From Halobacillus dabanensis (GTDB lineage Bacteria > Bacillota > Bacilli > Bacillales > Halobacillaceae): DNA of 64,000 nucleotides. The position numbers and the translations under genes were made by a program. Location of the stretch: contig NZ_FOSB01000001.1 of assembly GCF_900114165.1 (NCBI RefSeq), forward strand, positions 1 to 64,000, read 5' to 3'. Below the pieces are notes generated by a model. It was not told the origin of the DNA. It saw nothing but the letters and a program-made list of their open reading frames with translations, and searched no databases. Shown here piece by piece: positions 46,297 through 56,141 of the stretch; within the stretch, counting starts at the first letter, position 1; every line of letters begins with the position of its first letter.

Positions 46297-47988
46297 ATGA
46301 AGTTCGTCATAGGGGCTATTTTACTACTCATCGCATTGTTCATCATCGGGCTTATTTGGCGGAAAAAGGTCTATGATGAAGTGGATCGCCTGGAAGGTTG
46401 GAAAATGGATATCATGAACCGGCACGTTACGGAAGAGTTATCCAAAGTGAAAAGCTTAAATCTTTCAGGGGAGACTCAAGAGAAGTTCGAAGCGTGGAGG
46501 GAGCGTTGGGATCGAATTCTAACGAAAGACTTACCAGAACTTGAAGAGGATCTATTCGATGCGGAAGAAGCAGCCGATCGTTACCGCATAAAGCGAGTCA
46601 AAGCCGTCTTAGCAAACACAGAAAAGAAATTGGTAGCTATCGAAGATGAGATTAAAAAGATGTTTCAAGAATTGGAAGATCTTTTGGACTCAGAGAAGCA
46701 AAGCCGTATTGAAATTGAGACGTTGGAACCAGAACTGAAGGACTTGACCAAAACTTTGATTCAAAACCGTCATCAGTATGGTAATGCTGTTCGGTTCTTT
46801 GAGCAACGAGTGGAAGGTTTAAAGGAGAGGCTTGTTGAATTTGAGCAATTGACAGAACAGGGGGATTATATAGAGGCGAATGCCCTTGTTCATACGATTC
46901 GTGAAGAGACTTCACAGCTTACAGAGGATGTAAACAATTTCCCTGAACGGTATAAACAAGTTAGATCTGATTTGCCTGACCAGTTACGAGAGCTGAAAAA
47001 TGGTGTCGAGGAAATGAAAGCAGAGGGTTATAGAATCGCCCATTTTGATTTTTTACCTGAGATACATACTTACGAGCGATCTCTCGGTGAAATGGTCAAA
47101 CAACTAGATACGGGTGATCAAACTGGAGTTAATGAAACTATTGAGGAAATAAAGACACGAATTCAAGAAATGTATCAACTTCTTGAAAGTGAAGCAGTTG
47201 CACACCACTATGTAGAGAAGCAATTAGCGCCTTTGAAACACCAATTGGATGAGTTGGAATTTGTCCTGGCTGATACTGAACAGGAATTGCATGAAATACA
47301 ACAGACTTATCAAGTAGAAGAAGGAGATTTGGAGTCACATCATAGATTAAAGAATTGGTTTAATCAAATGAGAAAACGCGTGACAAGTATCGACTTTAAG
47401 CGGGAAGATGGAGAGACTTCCTACGCTGGAATCCGTGAAGATTTGGAAGACGTCCAAAAGCAGTTAAAAGAATTGCAGGAGAAACATGAATATTTCCAGG
47501 AGCGTGTCCAGAATCTTAGAAAAGATGAACGGGAAGCAAAACAAAAGTTGACAAATATGGATGGTCTCCTGATGGATACCCACCGACGCCTGAAAAGGAG
47601 TAACATCCCTGGCATACCAACAACTGTTTATGAAGATATGAAAGAAGCGAGTAGCAAAATCGATGAAGTTTTTCAAACTCTTGAAAAACAGCCGTTGGAT
47701 ATGGGAATCGTTAATGAAAAGCTCGATGATGCGATTATAATGACTGAAAAATTGAGCGAAGATGCAGAAAAAGTTATGGAGGAAGCACAATTAGCTGAGC
47801 GGGTCATTCAGTATGGAAATCGCTATCGAAGTAAATATCCAATCCTTGCAGCCAAGCTATTAGAGGCAGAAGATCAATTCAGGACTTACCATTATGAGGA
47901 AGCACTCAAACTTGCTACTGATGCACTAAGAGAAGTGGATCCAAACGCTCTTTCTAAAATTGATCAGGAAGAAGAAGTTCTCGTTTAG
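46297..47988 (+). CDS. ezrA: septation ring regulator EzrA
   Basis: The product is 563 aa. An N-terminal membrane helix (residues 2-22, FVIGAILLLIALFIIGLIW) is followed by a cytoplasmic arch of spectrin-like coiled-coil repeats, rich in Glu, Leu and Lys throughout. EzrA restrains FtsZ-ring assembly at the poles and supports division and wall synthesis at midcell. Length and neighbours (hisJ upstream, nifZ/thiI downstream) match B. subtilis. AAGGAGG precedes the ATG. Confidence 0.94.
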   Translation: MKFVIGAILLLIALFIIGLIWRKKVYDEVDRLEGWKMDIMNRHVTEELSKVKSLNLSGETQEKFEAWRERWDRILTKDLPELEEDLFDAEEAADRYRIKRVKAVLANTEKKLVAIEDEIKKMFQELEDLLDSEKQSRIEIETLEPELKDLTKTLIQNRHQYGNAVRFFEQRVEGLKERLVEFEQLTEQGDYIEANALVHTIREETSQLTEDVNNFPERYKQVRSDLPDQLRELKNGVEEMKAEGYRIAHFDFLPEIHTYERSLGEMVKQLDTGDQTGVNETIEEIKTRIQEMYQLLESEAVAHHYVEKQLAPLKHQLDELEFVLADTEQELHEIQQTYQVEEGDLESHHRLKNWFNQMRKRVTSIDFKREDGETSYAGIREDLEDVQKQLKELQEKHEYFQERVQNLRKDEREAKQKLTNMDGLLMDTHRRLKRSNIPGIPTTVYEDMKEASSKIDEVFQTLEKQPLDMGIVNEKLDDAIIMTEKLSEDAEKVMEEAQLAERVIQYGNRYRSKYPILAAKLLEAEDQFRTYHYEEALKLATDALREVDPNALSKIDQEEEVLV

Positions 47989-48000
47989 GGAGTGTTTGTT

Positions 48001-48336
48001 ATGAAACGACGTATATTATTTGGTTTAATTGCAGGCGCTGCCCTTGTTTGGACAAGTGTACTGATTACTTTTCTCGCCCTTCCTACTGAGGGGGATTTCC
48101 CTGTTGAACACCATGCTCTCTCTATCGGAGAAACGGTCGGTGAGAAACAAATGACCTCTCAAATGGCTAGTGCTTTTCTAGACAAGCAGCCTGCCCCTAT
48201 TGGTGAACCTCCTACTATTTTAGGAGGCGTGAAAATCACTAAGACCTGGGAGGAAGATGTGAAAGAAGATGGTAAGCTCAGCATAGATACTATTCTTGAA
48301 ACATTAGAACTTCCTAGTAAAGTAGACAATGGTTGA
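48001..48336 (+). CDS. membrane-anchored or secreted small protein
   Basis: The product is 111 aa. A basic start and one hydrophobic stretch (residues 4-26, ILFGLIAGAALVWTSVLITF) could be a signal anchor. The rest is polar and acidic with no recognised domain. The ATG at 48001 has AGGGAG 8 bases upstream. It lies 12 bases after ezrA and may be cotranscribed with it; a terminator follows. The function is unknown. Confidence 0.65.
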   Translation: MKRRILFGLIAGAALVWTSVLITFLALPTEGDFPVEHHALSIGETVGEKQMTSQMASAFLDKQPAPIGEPPTILGGVKITKTWEEDVKEDGKLSIDTILETLELPSKVDNG

Positions 48337-48342
48337 CCCAAG

Positions 48343-48372
48343 CACTCACGTAATCCCGTGGGTGTTTTTTAT
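48343..48372 (+). terminator. terminator of the ezrA unit
   Basis: CACTCACG pairs with CGTGGGTG (one mismatch or wobble), followed by six T's. Confidence 0.75.
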
Positions 48373-48529
48373 GGATTTAAAAAATCATCTAGCTTAAATT
48401 ATGGGAAATAGTCCCCTGAATTGTTTCCCTTTCCTATACCGCCTGACCTTAGTGATACATGGATGTTTCTTTTATTAAAGTGTTATGATAAAATAATGGA
48501 CTGCAATTTGAAAAAAGGAGTCAAAGCTC

Positions 48530-49669
48530 ATGATCTATTTAGATAATAGTGCCACAACCCATCCCCGTCCTGAAGTGTTGGACAGCTTTCAGAAAGTCGC
48601 TGCCCGATATTTCGCAAATCCTTCTTCTGTCCATAGCTTTGGTAGTGATGCTGAAAGGTTGCTGAATCGCTCACGAAAGCAGGCTGCTGAATTGCTACAT
48701 GTGGAGCCACACGAAGTTATTTTTACTTCTGGTGGAACAGAAGGCAATAATATGGCAGTCAAAGGTATTGCTTTCCAACACCAGTCACGAGGGAAACATT
48801 TAATTACTACAACTGTTGAACACCCTTCGGTCATAGAAGCATTCCGGGCGTTGGAAACACTGGGCTTTGAAGTCACTTATATAAATGTCGATCGGAACGG
48901 GGAAGTTAATCCTGGAGATATTGAGAGGGCCTTGAGAGATGACACTATTCTTGTCAGTGTTATGAGTGTAAATAACGAATTAGGAACAATCCAGCCTATT
49001 AGAGAAATCGGTCGTATTTTAAGGAACTATCCAAAAGTGTTTTTTCATGTGGATCATGTACAAGGGATAGGGAAAATCGACTTTTCGATTAAAGAATGGA
49101 ACATCGATCTTTGTACCATTTCAGGACACAAAATACACGGTTTGAAAGGGACAGGAGCTATGATTGTCCAGAAGCATGTGTCCTTGTTTCCACTTTTGCA
49201 TGGTGGAAGCCAAGAGTCGGAAGTTAGGGCTGGTACAGAAAACCTTCCTGGAACAGTAGCTTTTGTAAAGGCACTTCGACTTTTGTATGAAAATCGGAAT
49301 AAGAAAAATGAACATTTGACGAAGATGAGAAGTCAGTTATGGAAGGGGATTGGAAAGCATGAAGCTTGCATACTCAACTCTCCATCCGATGGGGCTCCTC
49401 ATATAATCAATTTTTCCATACCGGGCTTTAAACCTGAAGTAGTGATCCATGCTTTAGGGGACAAGGATATTTTTATATCCACAAAGTCGGCTTGTTCCTC
49501 CAAGCAACCGGATGTTAGTTCCGTACTAAAGGCTTGTAACTTGGATTATGAAAGAACCACTTCCGCCTTAAGGGTAAGCCTTTCTACTGAGAACAATAGC
49601 GATGAGATAAGTGTGTTTCTTGAAGTATTAGACAAAACGATTGAAAATTTAAAAGCAACGATGAGGTGA
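48530..49669 (+). CDS. nifZ: cysteine desulfurase NifZ (IscS-like)
   Basis: The product is 379 aa, a PLP-dependent class V aminotransferase. IYLDNSATTHPRPEV opens the protein. TSGGTEGNN binds PLP phosphate. The PLP lysine lies in ISGHKIHG, and the catalytic Cys loop is STKSACSSKQ. It takes sulfur from cysteine and, encoded 6 bases before thiI, supplies it for 4-thiouridine in tRNA, as shown for B. subtilis NifZ-ThiI. AAAGGAG precedes the ATG. Confidence 0.92.
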   Translation: MIYLDNSATTHPRPEVLDSFQKVAARYFANPSSVHSFGSDAERLLNRSRKQAAELLHVEPHEVIFTSGGTEGNNMAVKGIAFQHQSRGKHLITTTVEHPSVIEAFRALETLGFEVTYINVDRNGEVNPGDIERALRDDTILVSVMSVNNELGTIQPIREIGRILRNYPKVFFHVDHVQGIGKIDFSIKEWNIDLCTISGHKIHGLKGTGAMIVQKHVSLFPLLHGGSQESEVRAGTENLPGTVAFVKALRLLYENRNKKNEHLTKMRSQLWKGIGKHEACILNSPSDGAPHIINFSIPGFKPEVVIHALGDKDIFISTKSACSSKQPDVSSVLKACNLDYERTTSALRVSLSTENNSDEISVFLEVLDKTIENLKATMR

Positions 49670-49675
49670 GCATGA

Positions 49676-50887
49676 ATGGATTTTGATCGAATTATGATTC
49701 GCTATGGTGAAATGGCTTTGAAAGGGAAGAATAGAAGGTCTTTCGAGCAGAAGCTGCAAAGTAACATAGCCATTAAGTTGAAGAGTTTCCCGGACACAAC
49801 GATACAAAAGACTCAAGGGCGCATGTATGTCTTATTAAATGGGGAAGACCCCCACGAAGTAATGAAGGAATGTCAGGAAGTTTTCGGGATTCACAGTCTA
49901 AGCTTTGCTGTAAAAGTTGAGAAAGAAGAAGAACAGATGAAAGAAGCAGCGCTACTAGCTTTCCGTGATGCTAGAGGGGCTGGGTCTTTTAAGATTTCTT
50001 CGAAGCGTACGGACAAGTCGTTCCCGATCCCTTCGCAAGAGATCAACCCATTGCTTGGCGGTTTTATTTTAAGAAACACAGAGGGAGTGAAGGTGGATGT
50101 CCACCAACCTGATGTAGAGATTAAAGTAGAAGTGCGTCATGAAGGGTGTTACGTGACGGCCCAAGATTACCGGGGGGCAGGAGGACTTCCTGTAGGCACA
50201 ACAGGGAAAAGCATGCTGATGCTCTCAGGCGGAATTGATAGCCCTGTAGCTGGCTATTTGACAATGAAACGTGGAGTAGAAATCGAAGCAATTCACTTCC
50301 ATTCCCCGCCATATACAAGTGAGCGCGCGAAACAAAAAGTCCTCGATCTCGCTAAAGAACTTGCAAAATACGGAACGAGAATTAAAGTACATGTTATACC
50401 GTTCACAGCAGTTCAACAAAAGATTTATCGTGAGATGCCTGAAGGTTACAGTATGACAATCATGAGGCGTATGATGATGAGAATTAGTGAACGTGTTGCT
50501 GCTAATAATGAGGTGCTTTCGATTACGACTGGTGAGAGTTTAGGACAAGTAGCTAGTCAGACAATGGAGAGTATGAACACGATTAATGAAGTGACTAATT
50601 ATCCGGTAATTCGTCCACTAGTGGCTATGGATAAAATAGAGATTATCGATATCTCTAGAAGGATAGGAACATATGACATTTCAATTCGACCGTTTGAAGA
50701 TTGCTGTACAGTGTTCGTTCCGAAAGCTCCTAAAACAAAACCAACTCGTAAAAATGCCAACTATTATGAATCGAACGTGGACTTTACGGAAGATATAGAA
50801 AAAGCTATAGAAGACTCTTATGTTATTGAAGCGACTGCTGAGCATAGCACGGATCATACGGAAGAAGAGTTTGAAGATCTTTTATAA
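49676..50887 (+). CDS. thiI: tRNA 4-thiouridine synthetase ThiI
   Basis: The product is 403 aa. An N-terminal ferredoxin-like and THUMP region (about residues 60-165) binds tRNA, and a PP-loop ATP pyrophosphatase follows with MLSGGIDSPVAGY (about residue 185). There is no C-terminal rhodanese domain, as in other Bacillus ThiI. It thiolates U8 of tRNA using sulfur from NifZ. It is cotranscribed with nifZ. Confidence 0.95.
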   Translation: MDFDRIMIRYGEMALKGKNRRSFEQKLQSNIAIKLKSFPDTTIQKTQGRMYVLLNGEDPHEVMKECQEVFGIHSLSFAVKVEKEEEQMKEAALLAFRDARGAGSFKISSKRTDKSFPIPSQEINPLLGGFILRNTEGVKVDVHQPDVEIKVEVRHEGCYVTAQDYRGAGGLPVGTTGKSMLMLSGGIDSPVAGYLTMKRGVEIEAIHFHSPPYTSERAKQKVLDLAKELAKYGTRIKVHVIPFTAVQQKIYREMPEGYSMTIMRRMMMRISERVAANNEVLSITTGESLGQVASQTMESMNTINEVTNYPVIRPLVAMDKIEIIDISRRIGTYDISIRPFEDCCTVFVPKAPKTKPTRKNANYYESNVDFTEDIEKAIEDSYVIEATAEHSTDHTEEEFEDLL

Positions 50888-50891
50888 CTTG

Positions 50892-50922
50892 AACCCGCCT
50901 TGTAAAAAAGGCGGGGTTTTTT
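50892..50922 (+). terminator. nifZ-thiI terminator
   Basis: AACCCGCCTT pairs with AAGGCGGGGTT, followed by T's. Confidence 0.82.
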
Positions 50923-50993
50923 AAGTGCTTCAATTTTCTTTTCAACCGATATATGGTATAGATAGAACTATGATATAGAAGGGGAGTGCAGTT

Positions 50994-52583
50994 ATGAAAC
51001 TCTGGTACGGTGGTAAGATTTATACCATGGAAAAGGAAGGCGAATGGGTGGAAGCGATTGTTACTTCTGACGGAAGGATTACAGCGGTTGGAGACACTCA
51101 ACAATTGTACGCCACTTATAAAGAAGACATAGATGAAGAATATGACTTGAAAGGGGCAGTGATGTATCCGGGCTTTACAGATAGTCATCTCCATATCATT
51201 GGTCATGGCGAACGATTGATGAGACTCGACTTATCATTTATGAAGTCAGCGGAAGAGGTGAAACAAGCTTTACAATTGCACGCAGAGCAGTTGCCACCAG
51301 GAGAATGGATTATCGGAGACGGGTGGAACGAAAATCAATGGGAAGATAAGAGGATAATACATAAAGAGGAGTTAGATGATATTTCTTCGGAGCATCCGAT
51401 GATGTTGACACGCATTTGTCGCCATGCTTTACTAGCTAACTCGCATGCAATGGACCTTGCAGGGGTAAATACTGATACTCCTGATCCACAAGGGGGAGTG
51501 ATCGTAAGAGATGAGAAGCGTGAAGCTACTGGTTACTTTCATGATCAAGCCCAAGAGTTGATTAAAAAAGCTATGCCAGAAGTAACATCAGACTATTTAC
51601 GAAAGGCAACGGATCTAGCTGTCAAAGACATGCATTCGTATGGATTAGTCGGCGGGCATAGTGAAGACTTAAACTACTATGGTGGATTCAAAAAAACGTA
51701 TCAGTCATTCCTTGATGTGATAGACGGACAACAAACAAAATTCCGTGCCCATCTCTTGATCCATCACGGGGTGATAGAACAAGTGGATCAAGAGGTGTTA
51801 GGTTTTAAACAAGGTACAGATTTTGTTGAATTAGGGGCATTGAAAATATTTTCAGATGGAGCTTTAGGTGGAAGAACAGCATTGCTGAAAGATCCTTACG
51901 CTGATGATCCAGAGAATCATGGAGTAGCCATTCATACAGAAGAAGGTTTAGATCAGTTGTTGAAAGAAGCTAGAAAACGAAATATGCCTGTGGCGGTTCA
52001 CGCTATAGGAGATGGAGCTGTCGAAGCAGTTGCAAATGCTATAGCATCCAATCCACTTCATAACGATGAACGAGACAGGATTATCCATGCTCAAATTTTA
52101 AGTCCAGACTTGATCCAGAAGTTACAAAAATTGAATATTGTTCTTGATATACAACCAACGTTCGTTGCTTCCGACTTTCCTTGGGTCATCGAACGATTGG
52201 GGAACTTGCGATTGAAAAATTCATATTCCTGGAAGACCTTGTTAGATGCAGGGATAAAGTGTGCAGGAGGATCTGATGCACCAATAGAGGAAATAAATCC
52301 TTTACTTGGGATTCGGGCAGCTGTAGACAGACGGGCTAACTATGACAATGAAGTCTATCAGGCGGAAGAAAAGCTTTCTGTTTTTGAAGCCATCTCTCTT
52401 TATACAAAGGGTAGTGCTCAAGCTATTAATAAAGAGGATGAACAAGGAATGATTCAAGAAGGTTATTTAGCAGACTTCACTGTCTTAGACAGAGATTTAT
52501 TTGCTTTGAAGTCGCATGAGTTGGCCGATGCAACGGTTACAATGACCGTTGTGGATGAGGATATCGTATATCAACGATCCTAG
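50994..52583 (+). CDS. amidohydrolase (YtcJ-like)
   Basis: The product is 529 aa, of the amidohydrolase superfamily with a large insert typical of YtcJ-type proteins. The metal motifs are visible: GFTDSHLHIIGHG (HxH), the AVHAIGDGAVEAV region, IIHAQIL, and GGSDAPIEEINPL with the last Asp. It would hydrolyse an N-acyl, N-carbamoyl or similar bond; the substrate cannot be told from sequence. GGGGAG precedes the ATG. The gene appears to stand alone, with terminators on both sides. Confidence 0.83.
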   Translation: MKLWYGGKIYTMEKEGEWVEAIVTSDGRITAVGDTQQLYATYKEDIDEEYDLKGAVMYPGFTDSHLHIIGHGERLMRLDLSFMKSAEEVKQALQLHAEQLPPGEWIIGDGWNENQWEDKRIIHKEELDDISSEHPMMLTRICRHALLANSHAMDLAGVNTDTPDPQGGVIVRDEKREATGYFHDQAQELIKKAMPEVTSDYLRKATDLAVKDMHSYGLVGGHSEDLNYYGGFKKTYQSFLDVIDGQQTKFRAHLLIHHGVIEQVDQEVLGFKQGTDFVELGALKIFSDGALGGRTALLKDPYADDPENHGVAIHTEEGLDQLLKEARKRNMPVAVHAIGDGAVEAVANAIASNPLHNDERDRIIHAQILSPDLIQKLQKLNIVLDIQPTFVASDFPWVIERLGNLRLKNSYSWKTLLDAGIKCAGGSDAPIEEINPLLGIRAAVDRRANYDNEVYQAEEKLSVFEAISLYTKGSAQAINKEDEQGMIQEGYLADFTVLDRDLFALKSHELADATVTMTVVDEDIVYQRS

Positions 52584-52616
52584 GAATTAACGCTGTACCA
52601 ATAAGATAAAAGCCTA

Positions 52617-52656
52617 AAAACCCCGAAGCGAAAGTCCATACGCTTCGGGGTTTTCT
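52617..52656. terminator. bidirectional terminator between amidohydrolase and nadK
   Basis: AAAACCCCGAAGCG pairs perfectly with CGCTTCGGGGTTTT; A's and T's on either side suit both strands. Confidence 0.85.
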
Positions 52657-52706
52657 ATAAGGGTGTTCAATCATATGAAAAGGTATTGGGAAATTCAATT
52701 AAAAGT

Positions 52707-53510
52707 TTAGAGGAATGTTCTTTTTACGCGATCCCAGTACGTATTGTTTTTAAGTTTAACCGTTTTGACGACACTTTCACTAAGTTTGATGGTAACATCA
52801 TGGATGTTTCGTATAGAGAAGGCTTCATTATCCATTCCGATAAGAGGGTAATCGTTTCCATCTTGACGGACGTTGAGTTTCAGTGTCCTCTCTCCGCTCA
52901 ATATAAAAGAAGAACCTAAGGTACGGTAACGATTATTATTCAAAGAAGCGAGTTCACTAATTTGGAAACAAGGTAATTTTGGATCTACAACTGCTCCGTT
53001 TATAGATTTATTGTAAGCGGTACTCCCCGTAGGGGTTGCAATGATTAAACCATCGCCTCGGAATGTTTCAAAATGAAGTTCATCAATATAAACATCAATG
53101 ACAATTGATTTGATTAAAGTGGAACGAACGCTACATTCGTTTAAGCACGAAAATGTCGATTCATTATTGATCGTTGTTTCAATTACAGGGAATCTGCGTA
53201 CTTCCACTTCTGAGTTTTTCATTGCATCGATCATTTCGTCATGATCATCGATATCGAAGTCACAATATAATCCTGCTTCATTTTCACTTCTTATCCCTAC
53301 ATAGAGGCAATCCTGACGAAAACCTGTTTTGCGGACAGCTTGAAGGAATGTGCCATCTCCTCCCACAGCAATGATAATATTGGCATCGCTGGAATTATCG
53401 ACAATATGAAAATCATTTTCTCTAGCTAGTTGGAAGAGAGACTCTAATTTATCATTTAGGTCTGTTGTTGGTTGGTAGAAAAAGTATAGGTTTCTTCGTT
53501 GATCACTCAT
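52707..53510 (-). CDS. nadK: NAD kinase
   Basis: The product is 267 aa. The NAD kinase signature IIAVGGDGTFLQAVR (about residues 46-60) is followed by LNECSVRS and TPTGSTAYNKSINGAVV. It phosphorylates NAD to NADP using ATP or polyphosphate. Position beside ytxK and ackA suggests the second Bacillus NAD kinase, B. subtilis ytdI. GAGGAGG precedes the ATG. Confidence 0.93.
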   Translation of the reverse strand: MSDQRRNLYFFYQPTTDLNDKLESLFQLARENDFHIVDNSSDANIIIAVGGDGTFLQAVRKTGFRQDCLYVGIRSENEAGLYCDFDIDDHDEMIDAMKNSEVEVRRFPVIETTINNESTFSCLNECSVRSTLIKSIVIDVYIDELHFETFRGDGLIIATPTGSTAYNKSINGAVVDPKLPCFQISELASLNNNRYRTLGSSFILSGERTLKLNVRQDGNDYPLIGMDNEAFSIRNIHDVTIKLSESVVKTVKLKNNTYWDRVKRTFL

Positions 53511-53735
53511 GTAACATCCTCCTCATAGGTATAGCTTGTAGTACATTTTATCATTTCAATATTGAAACCGCACCCAATTTTCAAATAAATCGGGAAAGTT
53601 TATCATTGTTGAATTGCGAACAGGATTTCGATATGGTTGATATAGATAAATGTTATAGGAACGTTAAAGATGGCGCATGATGTTGATAGAACAACTGCGT
53701 CAATTTCTTTGGACTTCAAATGAAGGAGAATGATT

Positions 53736-54728
53736 ATGAAGCAGGAACAAGTGGAGAGACTATTTCAATGGGTCGATGACACGGCTACGCTCATTTCAGA
53801 AGAGGTGAACATCACTTATCTTGAAGCGATTGCGGAAACGATGGATGTACTCTTTAATGGGAAACCATTTGATGATATGAGTGATTCGTTACAGACATAT
53901 TTGACGAATGAGCTCCTGAAAGTGAATAAAGAGGAATTTGAAAAAGAAGAAATACGGAAAGCTGTGCAACTTGCGATTTTGAAAGGGATGAAAGGAGCAA
54001 CTCAACAACAGCACTTGATCACCCCTGATTCGGTCGCCATGTTCATGGGCTACTTAGCTTCAAAACTTTTTGAAGGAACAGAAGAATTAAAAATGTTTGA
54101 TCCCGCATCAGGAAGTGGTAACTTGATCACTTCAGTCATGAATCAATTGGACATGTCCTTGACGTCTTATGCCAGTGAAGTGGATCCGACTTTAATACAA
54201 CTTGCCGTAGCAAACGCCAACTTGCAGAAAAATAAAATCGAATTTTTCCACCAGGATAGTTTAGCCCCATTTTTAATGGAACCTGTCGATTTTGTATTAG
54301 CTGACCTTCCAGTGGGATACTATCCTGACGACGTGCAAGCGGCAAGGTATGAGTTAAAAGCAGAAGAAGGACTTTCATATGCTCATCACCTATTTATTGA
54401 ACAGGGGCTGAAATATACAAAAGACGGTGGATACTTGATGTTTATCGTCCCTAACTTCCTTTTTGATAGCGATCAATCCAAAGCGTTGAACGCCTACCTG
54501 CGTGAACACGCCCATATTGTTGGCATGCTTCAACTTTCAGATTCTATGTTCAAGGATGAAAAACATGGGAAGAGTATCTTAATCCTTCAAAAGAAAGGTG
54601 CAGAAACGAAGGCACCGAAGCAAGCATTGCTTGCTAAATTGCCTTCCTTCAAAAACCCGAACGGGATGGCTGATATCCTAGCTCAGATGAATGATTGGTT
54701 CGACGAATATAAAAGAACGCAATTGTGA
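53736..54728 (+). CDS. ytxK: class I SAM-dependent methyltransferase (YtxK)
   Basis: The product is 330 aa. A helical N-terminal domain is followed by an N6-adenine-MTase-like SAM domain with MFDPASGSGNLITSV (motif I, around residue 115) and ASEVDP. The expected (N/D)PPY/F motif IV reads DLPVGYY, so catalysis at an amino group is doubtful. YtxK next to ackA is conserved in Firmicutes; its substrate is not established. The ATG at 53736 fits AAGGAG with 7-base spacing; the ATG at 53730 is too close. Confidence 0.87.
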   Translation: MKQEQVERLFQWVDDTATLISEEVNITYLEAIAETMDVLFNGKPFDDMSDSLQTYLTNELLKVNKEEFEKEEIRKAVQLAILKGMKGATQQQHLITPDSVAMFMGYLASKLFEGTEELKMFDPASGSGNLITSVMNQLDMSLTSYASEVDPTLIQLAVANANLQKNKIEFFHQDSLAPFLMEPVDFVLADLPVGYYPDDVQAARYELKAEEGLSYAHHLFIEQGLKYTKDGGYLMFIVPNFLFDSDQSKALNAYLREHAHIVGMLQLSDSMFKDEKHGKSILILQKKGAETKAPKQALLAKLPSFKNPNGMADILAQMNDWFDEYKRTQL

Positions 54729-54747
54729 GAAAATAACGAATATAAGA

Positions 54748-54761
54748 AGTAAACGTTATCA
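54748..54761 (+). promoter_or_regulatory. candidate cre site upstream of ackA
   Basis: AGTAAACGTTATCA matches 13 of 14 positions of the cre consensus and lies about 100 bases before ackA. In B. subtilis a cre site at a similar place lets CcpA activate ackA during overflow metabolism. Confidence 0.65.
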
Positions 54762-54850
54762 TGGTCCAACTACCTTGAAATCAATTTGGACGGGTGATTA
54801 AATAGTAATGGTAGAAAATTACGAACCTAAATTTAAGGGGATGAGCAACA

Positions 54851-56041
54851 TTGAGTAATAAAATTCTTGCTATTAATGCAGGTAGTTCATCACTGAAATT
54901 CCAACTGATTGAAATGCCTGAAGAAACAGTTATCACTAAAGGGTTAGTTGAGCGTATTGGTCTTAATGATGCTGTATTTACAATCGAAGTGAACGATGAT
55001 AAAGATGAAACAGTAACAGATATTCCTGATCATGGAGAAGCAGTTAGGCTGCTTCTTAATAAATTAACGGAGAACGGAATTATCGAATCTCTTGATGAAA
55101 TCAATGGTGTCGGACACCGTGTCGTCCACGGTGGCGAGCGTTTCAGTGAATCTGTTTTGATTACTGATGAAGTGATTCAAGAAATCGAGGAAGTTTCCGA
55201 CCTTGCTCCCTTGCATAACCCGGCTAACTTAACAGGTATCAATGCTTTCCGTGAAGTGCTTCCGAACGTCCCGCACGTAGCGGTTTTTGACACAGCGTTC
55301 CACCAATCTATGCCGGAACAGTCTTATCTTTACAGTTTGCCTTATGAGTATTATGAAGAATATGGCATCCGTAAATACGGTTTCCATGGTACCTCTCATA
55401 AATATGTCTCTGAGCGTGCAGCTGAGATGCTGGGACGACCTGTAGAGGAACTTCGTCTCCTATCATGTCACCTTGGAAACGGTGCGAGTATTGCTGCCAT
55501 CGAAGGTGGGAAATCAATCGATACTTCGATGGGCTTCACCCCACTTGCTGGTGTGACGATGGGAACTCGCTCCGGTAATATCGACCCTGCCTTGATTCCG
55601 TTTATTATGGAAAAAACAGGTAAGACGGCTAACGAAGTGATGAATGTATTGAACAAAGAGAGTGGTATGCTGGCGCTTTCCGGTTTCTCTAGTGACTTGA
55701 GAGATATCGAACAGCGGGCAGAAGAAGGAGATGAGCGTGCCGAACTTGCTCTGGAAGTATTTGCCGCTCGAATCCACAAGTATATCGGTTCCTATGCTGC
55801 ACGAATGCACGGCATTGATGGCATCATTTTCACTGCTGGTGTTGGTGAAAACAGTATAACTATGCGTGAACGTGTTTTGAAAGGCCTGGAATTCATGGGT
55901 GTCTATTGGGATCCAGCTCTTAATAAAGTTCGTGGAAAAGAAACATTCGTCAACTATCCGCATTCCCCTGTTAAAGTAATGGTCATTCCTACCAATGAAG
56001 AGGTTATGATCGCAAGGGATACAATTGAAAAAGGACTATAA
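54851..56041 (+). CDS. ackA: acetate kinase
   Basis: The product is 396 aa. Phosphate and acetate motifs are visible: [49 protein letters not shown] and CHLGNGASI. It makes ATP from acetyl phosphate and releases acetate. The start is TTG, with AAGGGG about 10 bases upstream; the nearby ATG at 54841 opens only a six-codon frame. The upstream candidate cre site suggests CcpA activation. Confidence 0.96.
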   Translation: MSNKILAINAGSSSLKFQLIEMPEETVITKGLVERIGLNDAVFTIEVNDDKDETVTDIPDHGEAVRLLLNKLTENGIIESLDEINGVGHRVVHGGERFSESVLITDEVIQEIEEVSDLAPLHNPANLTGINAFREVLPNVPHVAVFDTAFHQSMPEQSYLYSLPYEYYEEYGIRKYGFHGTSHKYVSERAAEMLGRPVEELRLLSCHLGNGASIAAIEGGKSIDTSMGFTPLAGVTMGTRSGNIDPALIPFIMEKTGKTANEVMNVLNKESGMLALSGFSSDLRDIEQRAEEGDERAELALEVFAARIHKYIGSYAARMHGIDGIIFTAGVGENSITMRERVLKGLEFMGVYWDPALNKVRGKETFVNYPHSPVKVMVIPTNEEVMIARDTIEKGL

Positions 56042-56046
56042 TACCC

Positions 56047-56092
56047 AAAAGCAATCGCAACTCAAAATGAGGTGTGATTGCTTTTTTTTTGG
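56047..56092 (+). terminator. ackA terminator
   Basis: AAAAGCAATC pairs with GATTGCTTTT around a 20-base inner part, followed by a long T-run. Confidence 0.8.
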
Positions 56093-56141
56093 CTTTAAGT
56101 CTACAATAAATGGTAAGGAACAAAGACGAGGGGGGAGCACT

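Noticed and set aside
53465-53680. 71-codon plus-strand frame over the nadK start
   Set aside because: It runs through the reverse complement of nadK and has no start signal; a shadow.
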